Counted from the first letter of the stretch, positions 1 through 10,025 are shown. The stretch is 64,000 nt of DNA from Haemonchus contortus (GCA_000469685.2 LS997562.1:38848345-38912344), one strand, 5' to 3'. Made by a program: numbers and translations. The notes: generated from the letters alone by a model not told the origin.

Positions 1-100
1 ACAAGGAGTTCGCTGGGAACATTCATGGTAGCTAACATAGTAGACTCAGCCGCGATGAAGTCTCTGAATACTTTTTTCCCCTTGATAATCGCCTTTGTGA

Positions 101-131
101 TACAGTGCGTTTCATAATTATAAGGTCACCC
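101..131 (+). repeat. Left outer terminal repeat of the Tc1 element
   Basis: Target TA plus the first 29 bases of the element; an exact inverted match to 1647-1677. The outer copy reads CAGTGCGTTT where the inner copy reads CACCGTTT, so the two site types differ slightly in both ends alike. Confidence 0.9.
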
Positions 132-1675
132 CAGATTTTTGCGATTCTGGAGAAAGCAGCCGGAATGGAATTTTTTGGCAAACACTGTTAGATTCCTCGT
201 CACAGTTTACCTCCGTACTCAAATTTTGGTCGCAATATCTTTCACCTCAAATTTTTTACGAATTTTTTAAAGATAGGGTCGGCTTTTGCACCGTTTCATA
301 ATTATAAGGTCACCCTGAGGAAGTAAATGATTTATCTATGTTAATGGCATATGTACAACAGTTAATAATCTATAGCTCCTCCTTGTTTAGGAGCAACATC
401 AAAGAGCCTGTGTGGCATACTAGAAACTAGGTTTCGAGGATGTTCCTCATCGGTTGCTCTCCATGCTTCGATAAGTGCTCGCTTCAGCTCTTCTTTGCTC
501 CGGAACTGACGGTTATTCGCATAAACCTGTCTGAATATTATGTCCCAGATATGTTCCATCCGACTGAGGTCGGGACTGCAGGCTGGCCATGGTAGGACGC
601 TTATTTGTTGGCATTGCAGCCACTCATCCGTTGCACGGCTCACATGATTGTAGGCGTTATCTTGTTGAAAGACATAGTTGAGGTGACGGCGATGGCATAG
701 AAAAGGTACTAGATGATGCTCCAAGACTTTCTGGTAATCCTTGAAATCCATACTGCAGCTCACGACAGCACGACATCATTGCAGAACGCACCCACCACCA
801 TAGGCTTCCTCCACCGAAACTGCGACGGCTGAAGTAGACTGGTTCCTTCCTCAAGTCGCGTTAGTACCGCTTGTTTCCGTCAGATTGAATTTCTTTTCAT
901 CCGAAAAGACGACCTGAGTAGGAATTATTCAGCTCTATGGTTAGATTTCGATGCAGATCTACCTTTGCCCAATCTCTCCCTAGGTTCATCTTTGCAAATC
1001 CGAGTCGAGCCTCTTTATGACGATCGGTGACTCGTGGCACCTTCTCCATTGCTTGTCTGGTGATGTTCTCGCATCTTCTCACTGCACTCCAGACTGTAGT
1101 TTTCGACACAGAGAGGTTTAATTCCGATCGGATCTGGTTCAAGGAGGACGTACTGTTGGAAAGAGCCCTCAGAATTTTTCGCTCGTCACGGGTAGTAATC
1201 TTTCATGGGTGTCCACAGTCGGTGTTATATCTAACGACATGAGAACTCTCTAGAAATCTTCGAATGGACCAAGGGGATCTCTCTATTTGCCTGGAAATGG
1301 CTCGAGTACGGAGCCCACCTTCATGATGAGCCTTCTCATCAGAGGAAAGCAGATGACCACGAGCCATGTTGACAGTCAGGTTTAGAAATGCCTTTGCTAC
1401 ACATTCTTACCTTTACAAGTTTCTTCAAACACGAAATTTCCTCTCTTTCGTTAATAATTGTTCACTTTCTCGGGGTGACCTTATAATTATGAAACGGTGC
1501 AAAAACCGATAAACTGTTCTAAAAAAGTTCAGAAGAATGCAGCAGCGGCTAAGCAACGGATACCTAGGTTATTCGTGCTGGGGAATCTGTTCACGATGCT
1601 AGAAAAAATCCTTAATGATTACTTTTTCTGAAAGTGCAAAAATCGAGGGTGACCTTATAATTATGAAACGCACTG
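103..1675 (-). mobile_element. Tc1/mariner-family DNA transposon, decayed, with IR/DR ends
   Basis: A 1573-bp element bounded by inverted ends that begin CAGTGCGTTTCATAATTATA and are flanked on both sides by the dinucleotide TA (101-102 and 1676-1677), the target duplication of Tc1/mariner elements. Each end carries a second copy of the terminal motif further in (288-316 and 1472-1500), so each terminal repeat has an outer and an inner site about 180 bp apart. This matches the IR/DR arrangement known from Sleeping Beauty and Minos-type Tc1 elements. It encloses one transposase on the minus strand and sits inside an older repeat whose right part resumes at 1678. Confidence 0.93.
362..1367 (-). 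pseudogene. Tc1-family DD34E transposase, frameshifted
   Basis: Reads leftwards from an ATG at 1367 to a stop at 362-364. The start region has the helix-turn-helix layout of Tc1 transposases (SSDEKAHHEG near the start, ISRQIERSPWSIRRFL after it). The catalytic core is present in pieces: first Asp in VFSDEKKFNL (codon 899-901), FSRRSFGGGS, second Asp in FQQDNA (codon 659-661), and Glu in WPACSPDLSRMEHIWD (codon 554-556). Exactly 34 residues lie between the second Asp and the Glu, the Tc1 spacing. The frame is broken: a TGA at 1203-1205, and at least two frameshifts, between about 940 and 900 and around 790-730. Family function is cut-and-paste transposition; this copy cannot make the enzyme. 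Both ends still look intact, so it could in principle be moved by an enzyme from elsewhere (inference). Confidence 0.92.
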
Positions 1676-1677
1676 TA
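1647..1677 (-). repeat. Right outer terminal repeat of the Tc1 element
   Basis: Inverted copy of 101-131. The next 20 or so bases inward are also recognisably inverted between the ends, so the terminal repeats are longer than the conserved core. Confidence 0.9.
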
Positions 1678-1897
1678 TTATGCGACCTTCTACCCGGACA
1701 GACCGAAGATAGCTTACAGAAAAAATCGCTCCTATTTTGGAGCTAATACTGAGGGTGTAGAGCTTTCAAAGAAAAAGGAGAATCTGAAGCGTTATTTACG
1801 CATAGCGGAATTCTCTTATGAGGAAGGAACGCCCGCAGTAGCCGGGCGAATTCATAAAAAGGAGGGAAGATCGGCTTTAGCCGGGCGGCCAGACTGG
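1678..1897 (+). repeat. 3' part of a type-A Helitron-like repeat, interrupted by the Tc1 element
   Basis: Shares a run of sequence with 38,165-38,352 and 48,010-48,198 (ATCGCT..GAGCTAATACTGAGGGT..CAAAGAAAAAGG..TTACGCATAGC). It ends in a degenerate GC hairpin at about 1869-1886 followed by CCAGACTGG at 1897 and then a T. The left part of this repeat should be the 100 bases before the Tc1 element. Confidence 0.6.
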
Positions 1898-1899
1898 TA

Positions 1900-1901
1900 T
1901 A

Positions 1902-1945
<44 letters not shown>
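1900..1945. repeat. (TA)n microsatellite, left of the SINE
   Basis: About 45 bp of alternating TA. It resumes at 2246-2295 on the other side of the SINE, which suggests the SINE inserted into one TA tract. Confidence 0.9.
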
Positions 1946-1950
<5 letters not shown>

Positions 1951-2241
1951 AAGGATAAAGTTTTTGGCGTTAATCAATCCCGTCTTAGGGATGCGCCCCC
2001 GCACTCGACTTCCATTCAGAATCGTAGTGGCGTAATGAGTGCGTATATGGCCTATACAATGACTTGCGGTGGCCAGCCGATGTACAAGTCAGTGCTTTTA
2101 TCCTCCCAGACAGGTCTGGTACCAATTCACCGACCCCGGAGGGATGGAAGGCTTGGTTGGCCTAGGCGTGCATCGATCCGGGATTAGAACCCCTGACCGT
2201 GCGTGTGATATAGTGCGCCACTCGCCACTACACCACCTCCG

Positions 2242-2244
<3 letters not shown>
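1946..2244 (-). mobile_element. tRNA-derived SINE (family 1), minus strand
   Basis: On the minus strand this begins GGCGGAGGTGGTGTAGTGGC, an A-box-like tRNA head, with a B-box-like GGTTCTAATCCCGG about 55 bases later. A conserved body follows (GGTACCAGACC, AAAAGCACTGACTTGTACAT, GGCGCATCCCT) and it ends GGGATTGATTAACGCC. It is the same family as 54,522-54,826, where the B box is a perfect GGTTCGAGTCC. (TA)n lies on both sides. Confidence 0.85.

Positions 2245-2245
<1 letters not shown>

Positions 2246-2295
<50 letters not shown>
2246..2295. repeat. (TA)n microsatellite, right of the SINE
   Basis: About 50 bp of TA directly upstream of a sequence (AAAGCGCTAACTTTGTGTGTC) that starts type-B repeats elsewhere (14,725; 58,270; 32,890). 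Confidence 0.9.
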
Positions 2296-2300
<5 letters not shown>

Positions 2301-2726
2301 GCTAACTTTGTGTGTCCTCAGAAATCACGTAGGCGCGATAAAGAGCGTCTAGATCACAAGGGCGCAGTGAGGAAACAGTTATGAAATAGAATGTCGACCG
2401 ACGCTCTTTATATTAGTCCGTTGATGATATCTAGTCTATTTATGAAGTCACAGGCTGAAGATCACAACTCGCCTCCCACGACGCAGGACAATCAAATCCC
2501 TAGGAACTAGAGAAGGTTAGAAGGAAAACAATTCCACGATTGCTTATTAGTGTCAAGAGATCAATACCCTTAAAGTGGATCGTTCCAATTGGGGAATATC
2601 ACTCGGTGGAAACGGTTGTGAAGAGGGAAGCCAACCGACACTGTCTATATTGGTCCTCTAACAAATCGTAGGTAAGCGGTAGTGGGCATGGCATGGAGCA
2701 CGCGTTAGTGTGCTTAGCCCAACTGG
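2296..2726 (+). repeat. Type-B Helitron-like repeat with 3' hairpin
   Basis: Starts like other type-B copies (GTGTGTC..CACGTAGGC), contains GGAAACAGTTATGAAATAG and GCGGTAGTGGGCATG, and ends with hairpin GCACGCGTTAGTGTGC (2699-2714), then TTAGCCCAACTGG and a T. It is longer than other B copies (about 240 bp), so it may hold an insertion or two copies. Its end overlaps the stop of the predicted last exon of Y copy 1. Confidence 0.6.
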
Positions 2727-4802
2727 TTAAACATATTTCTGCTGAGAAAACATCTTTATAGCCTGAAACATGATGACACAATTTTTAGAAGTCATGCAAA
2801 ATATCAAGGTAAAGAAGAGCGGAGGGAAGCAAGCTGTCAATTGATATGTCGCTTTCTATCGTAATTTGGTTAACTTCAGAAACCAAGTCCTTACCGTCTT
2901 CGTCAATTGCGAAGAGTAGTGTGTCTCCATCAACGGCCAGCAAATCACAGGCCACTGGATCCTTAGGTTCTGGACCGAATTGCCACTGTTGAAAAAAAAT
3001 TGATTAACTCAAGTCTGCGAGGGCCGACATAATTTGTTTTGAGCAAGCCCCCCTTCAATGTTGTCACCCTTATACAACCAAAACTAGTTCCACGAGAAAT
3101 GTGTAGATGTTATCCATTCTGTTACTATCAAGCTCTCAAGTTCGAGCTTCCCTCATATTAATTCTGGACAGGCTCTACTTCGTCAGATCAGGCGCTAAAT
3201 TTTTGCGTGCATAGGTCTAAGTAGACCGTGGAGTGACCTTCACAGGTTTCCTTGTAATTTTAGATCCCTTGGTTGGATCCGCTGAGGGTTAACTTCTAAA
3301 GACGATCCTAACCCATACAAAAGTAGAACAAACTCTCATTGGGCATTAATGACAGGGGGATAAGTGTTAGATAAGTAGTATATGGAATTCAAATAAAATG
3401 AAAGCACACGCGTTGTTGACCTCTAATATGTCCAGTAGACAAAATGAAGTCATCAACGAAAAACAGCGTTTGTGGTGCGTCTCAAAGTGAGGAATCACAA
3501 AATAAAAGGATTGCGGCTCAAGGCAGCGTCAGATTCTCTATCGAAATAATATCACTGGATCCATGATGCTGGGAAAATCGTGCTTGGCTTTTTGTTATTG
3601 TGGTTTCTAGTAAATAATTTTTGATAGGAGATTATCATACGACCGTCGGTCTTCATAATATTGCGGAGTGACTCTCTTCAAGGGCAATGTAGTAATTTCT
3701 ATATTCATCAATTGGACCAAACACTCTCCACATCATTGCTGAATTTTGGAGTTCCTCCTGTGAATAATATTCGCGAGTTTTGGATCTACCTATGTATTCT
3801 GATAGGAGAGGAAATATCAGAGAGCTAGTCGATTCGAAACGAAAAGGGTCTTACGACAGATCTGAGACCGAGTCGAGTAGAGATCTTTTGGGAAGTAGTG
3901 GAACTTTACTTTTAGAGTAAGTAGCTTTGATGATGTTGTAATGACAAAGAGTTCAGATATGGTGTGAAGGTTGAGAGAAAGGGATCATTAGGGATGCAAA
4001 CATGAGTATAAAGTAACCGTTGCAAAACGAGAAACACATGTTGCGCGGTAATAGTGAGGCATTGAATGGGTTTGCGCTGGTCATTGTGGGCTCGTTTGCC
4101 ATAAAATAAAACGAAGAGAAAGGAGAGCAGTTGTTGGTTACTGGAACAATTTAGCAACATTAGAGTATAAGGAGACAAGTAAGGCAATGGCTAGAAACCT
4201 TGAAGTTGATATACCACCCTGAAAATACGAAATCCAGATGAAAGGTGGACTTCCCAGGTCAAGTAGACCAGTGAACCAGAGTACGAGAGATTCTATAAGC
4301 TATACACCACTGATAACTGTGTGAAGTAAAGAAAAGTTTTGTGGCTCCTGGCTCCGATCTAATTCATCGGATGGAACGCCGTGTAGCTGATCGAAAAGCT
4401 GAAGAGCGTAATTTTTCTCACAGTATATGAATAACGAAATCCACGTGAAGTAATCGTTCCATTCACAGCGTTGACAAGAACCCGGATAAAACAAAACAAG
4501 TGCTCGCCATCGTCCAATTCCATTTCCCGTATCACTCCCTGAAATTCAAAATTTTAACAAGATGAGGAAAAAGTGAATCGTGTTTAATGTAACGATTTTG
4601 TCGCCACCTAGCTTCCAGAATACTCAGCGAATTAGGAGGAGAATTTTTTAATAGGAGTTTTCACCTACTAATAACGTATCTGTAAAACTCACGTGATCAG
4701 CAGACCACTCAAGAGCCTTATAGCAATGAGAAAGTCTTTCCCTTTTTACTTCTTCGGCACGTGACAGATAAAAGGCTATCACATAGCACCATAACAAACA
4801 TT
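2727..4802 (-). CDS. Family Y gene, copy 1 (partial; four exons seen)
   Basis: Unknown function. Exons read leftwards. Exon a, 4802-4693, has acceptor TGTTGCAG and donor GTGAGT and encodes 36 residues (CLLWCYVIAFYLSRAEEVKR onward). Exon b, 4538-4422, has acceptor TTTCAG and donor GTGAGA and encodes 39 residues including VNAVNGTITSRGF. Exon d, 2985-2895, has acceptor TTTTCAACAG and donor GTAAGG and encodes WQFGPEPKDPVACDLLAVDG onward. The last exon, from 2833, encodes CFPPLFFTLIFC and runs to a TAA at 2727-2729. Joins a-b and b-d are phase 0, d-last is phase 1, all open. Exon a lacks an ATG and begins mid-codon, so at least one 5' exon is missing. The hydrophobic stretch in exon a and the hydrophobic C-terminus suggest a secreted or membrane-anchored protein (inference). 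Exon d is conserved at 53.9 kb, exons a and b at 27.5, 31.2 and 56.8 kb. Confidence 0.6.
2895..2985 (-). CDS. Family Y exon d, copy 1
   Basis: A 91-bp exon (30 codons plus one base) with one Cys and an acidic end (FAIDED). Its paralog at 53,868-53,955 has the same phases, a similar acceptor and the same GTAAGGACTT donor context, but only moderate protein similarity. That pattern is expected of real coding sequence. Confidence 0.65.
3010..4400. other. Intron-like block of Y copy 1
   Basis: No supportable gene. 3,400-3,900 aligns with the palindrome spacer and inner right arm (29,190-29,990) and with 54,830-55,640; 3,910-4,190 aligns with 30,050-30,190. Similarity is at the DNA level with many indels. 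This copy lacks the SINE present near 54.5 kb, so it shows the empty site. Confidence 0.6.
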
Positions 4803-4814
4803 CTGCAACAGGAA

Positions 4815-5290
4815 TGCGATTTTTCTCTAGAACAGTGCAGTTAGTTTAGATCCATGAAAACAGCCCTGTTTTGCCTAATTTGTTAGAGGTTGCTACAGGA
4901 ATTCTGTCGCAATGGGTTCATAATGGGGGTGTTATACCCCACTTCGGCTCGAGTACGGCGTTTGGCAAACAAAAATAAATTAAACATGCTCCTGTCGCTA
5001 TTGCTATTTGCAGCGGGTACATGGTGAAGAGCCAAACCATTCCATTTTGAAAGCACATCTGCTACATAGTACCAACGGTTATGAACTAAATGTTTCAAGA
5101 GAATAGAAGGGTAGTGTCGCTTGCTGGTTTCTGTGGAGAAACTTTCCAAAGCATTAAGGAGGCCAAGGTGCTTACCGCCAATCCGAATTGGCTTTAAACC
5201 TTACTTTGGGCTTCTATAAGTTAAATACAGGGCCTTTTCGAATTTAGTGTTTCTCTTATCCTTCCTACACAGCTGCAATCAGGTTTGGGA
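4815..5290. other. Paralogous non-coding block upstream of Y copy 1
   Basis: Matches parts of 11,000-11,220, 33,150-33,260, 25,480-25,600 and 58,500-58,690 (AACCATTCCATT, CCAACGGTTATGAAC, GAAACTTTCCAAAGCATTAAG). The long minus-strand reading frame here is not kept in the other copies, so I do not call it a gene. Confidence 0.5.
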
Positions 5291-5292
5291 GG

Positions 5293-5700
<408 letters not shown>

Positions 5701-6120
5701 AGACAATTCGACTGGTTGGAATGAGTAAGTGACCAACAAAGTCATTTCAGTCACGTAAGTAAAGCAGAGCTTCGCTCACGGTGGGCAGGGCGCTCTGGAA
5801 GTGTTCATGGGTGTTTGCTTGTGTTTGGCTGTAGGTTTACACGCTTGTTATCTTGAGTGAGTGCGCCCAAATTTGGAAGAGGGGTAGGATCATAGCCCAC
5901 TTCCAACAGGAAAAGTAGCACAGCACAGCGTGAGTAGGCCGATCCGACTGGTCCACGCACAAGAGTTAGTATGGGGCCGTAAAAGAATACAACCACTGAC
6001 AGTGAGTCATCCTGTCTTTTCAGCAGCAGAAACCTGGACACTTCGATACGTGATGAGAGATGGGAAGATTTATCCGACCGCCGATGAGTCAAGAGCCTCT
6101 ACCAATGATACATACCAATG
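5701..6120. other. No gene seen
   Basis: Unique-looking sequence between the GT array and the paralogous block that starts near 6,100. Reading frames on both strands are short and have no splice support. Confidence 0.4.
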
Positions 6121-7200
6121 ATGATAGGAAGGGTCATAGATAACCATTCTGATAGTGGTGCTATCATCAGTCGGCAACGTAGTATGTTCCATTCAAAGCC
6201 TAGGTCGTCTAGATGGCCCAGCTGCGCCGAAGTCGTTACTTCATCAGAACTAGTAAAGGGGAGAAGTGAATTATTGCCGACTAATTGTTCTCAAATTAAG
6301 AGTAGCAGATCGAGTATTCACAAGCATCATACTTAATGAAAACCATCTGGATTGCCACGTTAATTACAAGCTGACCTCAGGTTCTGACCAGCTCTATGCC
6401 TGCGCTTTTACGGCATTCTCTTCCCTGAACAGTCCGACCATTCACAGGGAGCAAAAGAGGTTCGATTGTACAGAAATCAGTCGTCAGGTAGGCAGCCATT
6501 TTTCATTATGCCTCCAGGTGATGGTACTTGACAATCCACTCCTGATTAGCTGGTGAAGTTACCTATTCAAAAGGAAACTTACGTATCATTGTACGTGGCA
6601 GTAGTCCCATGGCAATGAGGTAGAGTTGATGTGTGATGAAGTGCAGTTTGCAACTGTTAGATGTTTCGGCTCTTCCGCAGTTGTAATGGAAGGCCTAAGT
6701 TGACCACGTCGCAGAACGTGGAAATCCAAATGAACCACCCCAATGATGAAGTGTCTGTTATTGTTTCTTATCAGGAGAGCTAGTATCCTTATATTTTTGG
6801 TTCCCATGATACATATCAATATCATTGAGCCGGGTTGGCAGTAAAATGAGCATCTCAACTCTGAAGCGGTGCGTTGTACGATTACTGCAAGGACAGTCTA
6901 ACATATGGAACCGAATCATATTAGCTTTGGTCTAATACGTATGCGAACACATCTCTTTAGTTCCTTGCGTCAGCATTAGTCCAGATTGAACCCAACAATA
7001 TAACATCAGTGGTGCAAATCATTCAAGGTGTCCAGGCTAGCTCCGAAAGTGCCTGTGTTGTCCGTGGAAGATCCCGTGGAAGATCCCTTTGGTTTTCTTG
7101 ACCGCTTGTTGCCTGTAATTGCAACTTTCACTCCCATTCTAGTTGGAATACAATAATATCAGCGCTGCGCATGCGCAAACACTACGGCCATCCTTGATAA
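6120..7200. repeat. Paralogous block D, copy 1
   Basis: Collinear with 12,540-13,590, 34,740-35,790 and 61,300-62,190 (GATAGTGGTG..ATCA, GGGAGAAGTGAATT, TGACCTCAGGTTC, TGATACATATCAATATCA). It contains a minus-strand frame at 6586-6858 kept open in all four copies (separate entry). Confidence 0.75.
6586..6858 (-). CDS. Unidentified conserved reading frame of block D, copy 1
   Basis: The frame reads NNNRHFIIGVVHLDFHVLRR and then GQLRPSITTAEEPKHL. The same frame is open in the other three block-D copies with amino-acid changes but matching ends. A possible acceptor (AACAATAACAG) lies just before ACACTTCATC. A donor-like GTAAGT follows at about 6,590 in this copy but is GTAGGT in two others. I do not recognise the product; it may be an exon or chance openness in a recent duplication. 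Confidence 0.3.
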   Translation of the reverse strand: MRCSFYCQPGSMILICIMGTKNIRILALLIRNNNRHFIIGVVHLDFHVLRRGQLRPSITTAEEPKHLTVANCTSSHINSTSLPWDYCHVQ

Positions 7201-7549
7201 TCAGAGATCTTCCAGGATATAGATAAAAATATTCATTGACCGGGCTACAATATAAAGCTTTCTGAGCTGCTCTTCTCAGATTGCAGTATTTTTTTACGGG
7301 GCCAACCCATTGTAAACAAGGCCATTTGGTTTGGGAAAGCTTAGCAATGGGCTTCGTGCGCTTTTCTATCTGCCACCTTGTTTACTTGAGACTGGATAAT
7401 TTGGCAAAGGCATCGGTTCATAGTCGTCAGGGCTACCTCATGATGTAAGTCGTCTACAGAGGCTGATAGCAGAATTTAGCTGGTTATTTCGGTAACTTGG
7501 TCAGTTGCTTGACAATTTTTTTTCCTTTGCAGCCGTTTCACATAGCATG

Positions 7550-7843
7550 CTAATGGGAAGCTCCATTCTTATCGCTGGCAATCGTCTCATCTTCACTCGT
7601 AATAGACTTAAGGTGATACATTACTATTAGTTGATTGAATGTGGGTGGGTCATCTTCGTGTACAGCTTTTGATGATATTGTATTAGGAATAGCAGAACCC
7701 GTTGTTGTATCTGAAAATCCTGGCCGATAATTAGTCGAAGCTATCCATTTTCCTGACGCGTTGGCATGCAAAGGCTGAATGCCCTCTGAAGACGTCGACG
7801 TTTCCCCCTCTCCGTGAGCAGATCCACCGGCAGAGAAATTTTT
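7550..7843 (-). CDS. 97-codon last exon (S/T-rich gene, copy 1)
   Basis: After an acceptor-like GTACTGATGTAG the frame is open in phase 0 for 97 codons to a TAG at 7550-7552. The product is hydrophilic and Ser/Thr/Gly-rich: GGSAHGEGETSTSSEG near the start, GFSDTTTGSAIPNTISSK in the middle, SITSEDETIASDKNGASH at the end. No transmembrane segment. It lies 0.5 kb downstream of the S/T-rich exon at 8.36 kb on the same strand and is probably its C-terminal exon (inference). A diverged, broken copy lies at about 15,500-15,700. Confidence 0.5.
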   Translation of the reverse strand, partial: KNFSAGGSAHGEGETSTSSEGIQPLHANASGKWIASTNYRPGFSDTTTGSAIPNTISSKAVHEDDPPTFNQLIVMYHLKSITSEDETIASDKNGASH

Positions 7844-8059
7844 CTACATCAGTACAGAAATATCAATGATTATCTGGTTTTGTAACGAGGGAACCTATTT
7901 CTATAAATCGGTTTCGGGTCTTACGAACTGAAGCCTCTCGTGCAGTTTGCCTTTGACTTTCCCAGTAGTGAAATTAGTGGTGGTACAACCTCGGTCAGAA
8001 CTTTGAAGGTTCTTGACCTCCATTTGCCGTGCTCATATGGTATCATTGAGGTTGATAAC

Positions 8060-8359
8060 TGCGATGAATTTTTTTTATTAAGAACCTCACCCAGCTAGTT
8101 CTCAAAATTTGTTCTGACATTCAGAGATCACCTCTCTTTCATAAAAAGCAGAAGTTTGTTGCCGTGCCTGAGTCTCCAATTATCGGAGTTGCAGTTGCCG
8201 TGAAAGTGACAGCAATTCCCGCAGTGTGGGCTTCCTTAGTCTCAGTAAGCTTTCCACTATGGTACCCAGCTTGTAAAAAGGGTCGTAGTGATTTTGGTAG
8301 TCGTTACAGTTGTTGTTGTGGGAGTAGGTGAAGTGGTTGTAGTCGTTTTCGAGGTGGCT
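8060..8359 (-). pseudogene. S/T-rich mucin-like exon, copy 1, frameshifted
   Basis: Acceptor ATTTTTTAG, then one base and ATSKTTTTTSPTPTTTT, the same start and phase as the S/T exon at 16,323. The frame stops after TTTLFTSWVP. A second frame one base away then stays open (TETKEAHTAGIAVTFTATA), which points to a single indel near the T run at about 8,275. Related to mucin-like extracellular segments, which are usually O-glycosylated. Confidence 0.5.
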
Positions 8360-8555
8360 CTAAAAAATATCGCTTATTCATCCAGTTCGAAATGGGTATA
8401 CAACATGAAAAGGCAAATTGTTAACATTCACACAAGACTATCCATCAGATTCTTGGCTTTGCTCAGCAAAGCACTTTTTCAGGAGAGAGGTAGTTCTCTG
8501 AGTGTTACTTTTTTCTCGAAAACACAAGACGTATTCGAACGTATCAATGATACGA

Positions 8556-8645
8556 CAAGCTCAATATTTTTCTGTCGTTCAAAGCTGAGGTTGGAGTTGC
8601 TGAGTGCCTGTAGCGTTTGGTAACGTTCATTATGTAACTTACCTC
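8556..8645 (-). other. Conserved coding-like segment (RYQTLQALSNSNLSFE)
   Basis: On the minus strand a short frame reads NERYQTLQALSNSNLSFERQ. The same frame at 16,545-16,612 reads NERYRALRELNNSNLNFE and at 36,945-37,010 NGRYRALRALNNSDLN. Conservation at protein level suggests an exon upstream of the S/T exon, but I could not place its splice sites. Confidence 0.4.
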
Positions 8646-8869
8646 TTCAAAGTGATCGAATGTGTTTTCGGTGGGAGCAGCATCTCGGCTTCGAGTTGAG
8701 CACTTTCGAAGATGCTAGCACCTTGTTTGTGATCAATTTTCTCGATAGGTATAATAATATTTGGGTGGACTCCCTTCACTGGCAATATCACACAGGCATC
8801 TTATACAGGCATGTCATTTGGATACCTGCGCGAGTCAGCCAAGTATTTCATTCATTTTAGACCACAGAG

Positions 8870-9239
8870 ATTCTCTCTGTGGTCGGTGAATCGATGTCGG
8901 ACTCGTTTGGGAAGATAAATTATTGACATGTACATCAGCTAAGTATCGCAGGTATAAGTAGGATGCGTATATGCATTCAAATTACCATTGTGAAAAGAGG
9001 TTCAATGTGAGAGCCGCATTCTAGAAAAAAGATTGATTAACGCGAGAGGCCTGATCCCTTTGTCCCTCATGATTTTAACTTTCCAGTCTCTCTTGAGATT
9101 GAGAATGTGAATCACAAAAAGTAGTCGAAGGTGTGAACTCGTAAGTATGTAAGTCTTGATGTGTGGTCATTAATGAAGAGAAATGTCCTCGAAAGATCTC
9201 TCAAAGTATGCGTGCGAACGTGCGAGTGACCAGTAGCCA
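8870..9239. other. Paralogous flank, no gene
   Basis: Similar to 21,600-21,770 and 40,100-40,480 (AGCGTTT..CTCGG..GATCG, GACATGTA.GCA..C). No splice-supported frame. Confidence 0.4.
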
Positions 9240-10025
9240 TCCTACTATATACACGTACAACGCACTAAATGTGTCTGTGTGTATGCGTGTGTGTTTGACC
9301 GGGAATTCACGACCATTGTTTCCCTGGATCTAGAGGATTGAAGTTCGGTAGGAGTACAAGATGATAACACTTGTGGTGCGTGGCATGGCAGGACTCCGCA
9401 TACAGGGGAAGGGTTTGCGCGTAATAAACAAATGTTGTTGGAAGTTCATAACTCTGGTTTCCGTGAACATAGAGAGTTCAGATTTGGTAGGAGTACAGAA
9501 GGGAGAATGGGAACTGATGATAGGTTAATCCTGCCCACAAGGGGCGGGGCTTGCACAGAAAACATCAATCTGGACCTGAAGCGATGAAATTTGGTAGGAG
9601 CACAGGCGAAAGGATGGGAACACTAATGTTGGATGACAGGACCGAATTGCACCTCAAGGGAGCGAGGCCTACGCGAAAATTGTCCGTTTGGTCCTAGAGA
9701 TTCAAATTTGGTTGGAGTACAGGAGGCACGATGGGAACGGTGATGGTGGGCGAGAGGACGCCCACAAGGGGTGTGGCGTGAGGAAAATGCATATTTTGAT
9801 CGGACCAGTTGAACCTTCAAAGGGTTACTATTTTCAAGACGAACAGCGGCAGATCGAGACTTCTAATTGTAGGCATAACCATCGGTACATACTGAATACT
9901 ACTTGCATATGTTCTGTCAAATTTTGTGTTCCGAAAAGTATCATTTCTTCCAAAAGAGGAATGGGCGGTTTGCCGATTATTCGAGCCTAATCATAACAGG
10001 GTGGGAAGCCCGGCGTTAGCCGGGC
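9240..10025 (+). repeat. Type-A Helitron-like repeat with internal tandem units
   Basis: Starts with the GTGTGTTTGACCGGGAATTC motif common to type-A copies. It contains about four tandem units near 9,340, 9,480, 9,590 and 9,710, each with AAATTTGGTAGGAGTACAG and a purine-rich GGATGGGAAC. It ends with the perfect hairpin GCCCGGC-GTTA-GCCGGGC (10,008-10,025). The bases after it (GATCAGATGATATA) lack a clear CTGG end. Confidence 0.65.

Noticed and set aside
3660..3770. Possible family Y exon between b and d (MMWRVFGPIDEYRNYY)
   Set aside because: Exon b ends in phase 0, which puts a TGA at once in this segment; the palindrome copies also lack the AG acceptor.
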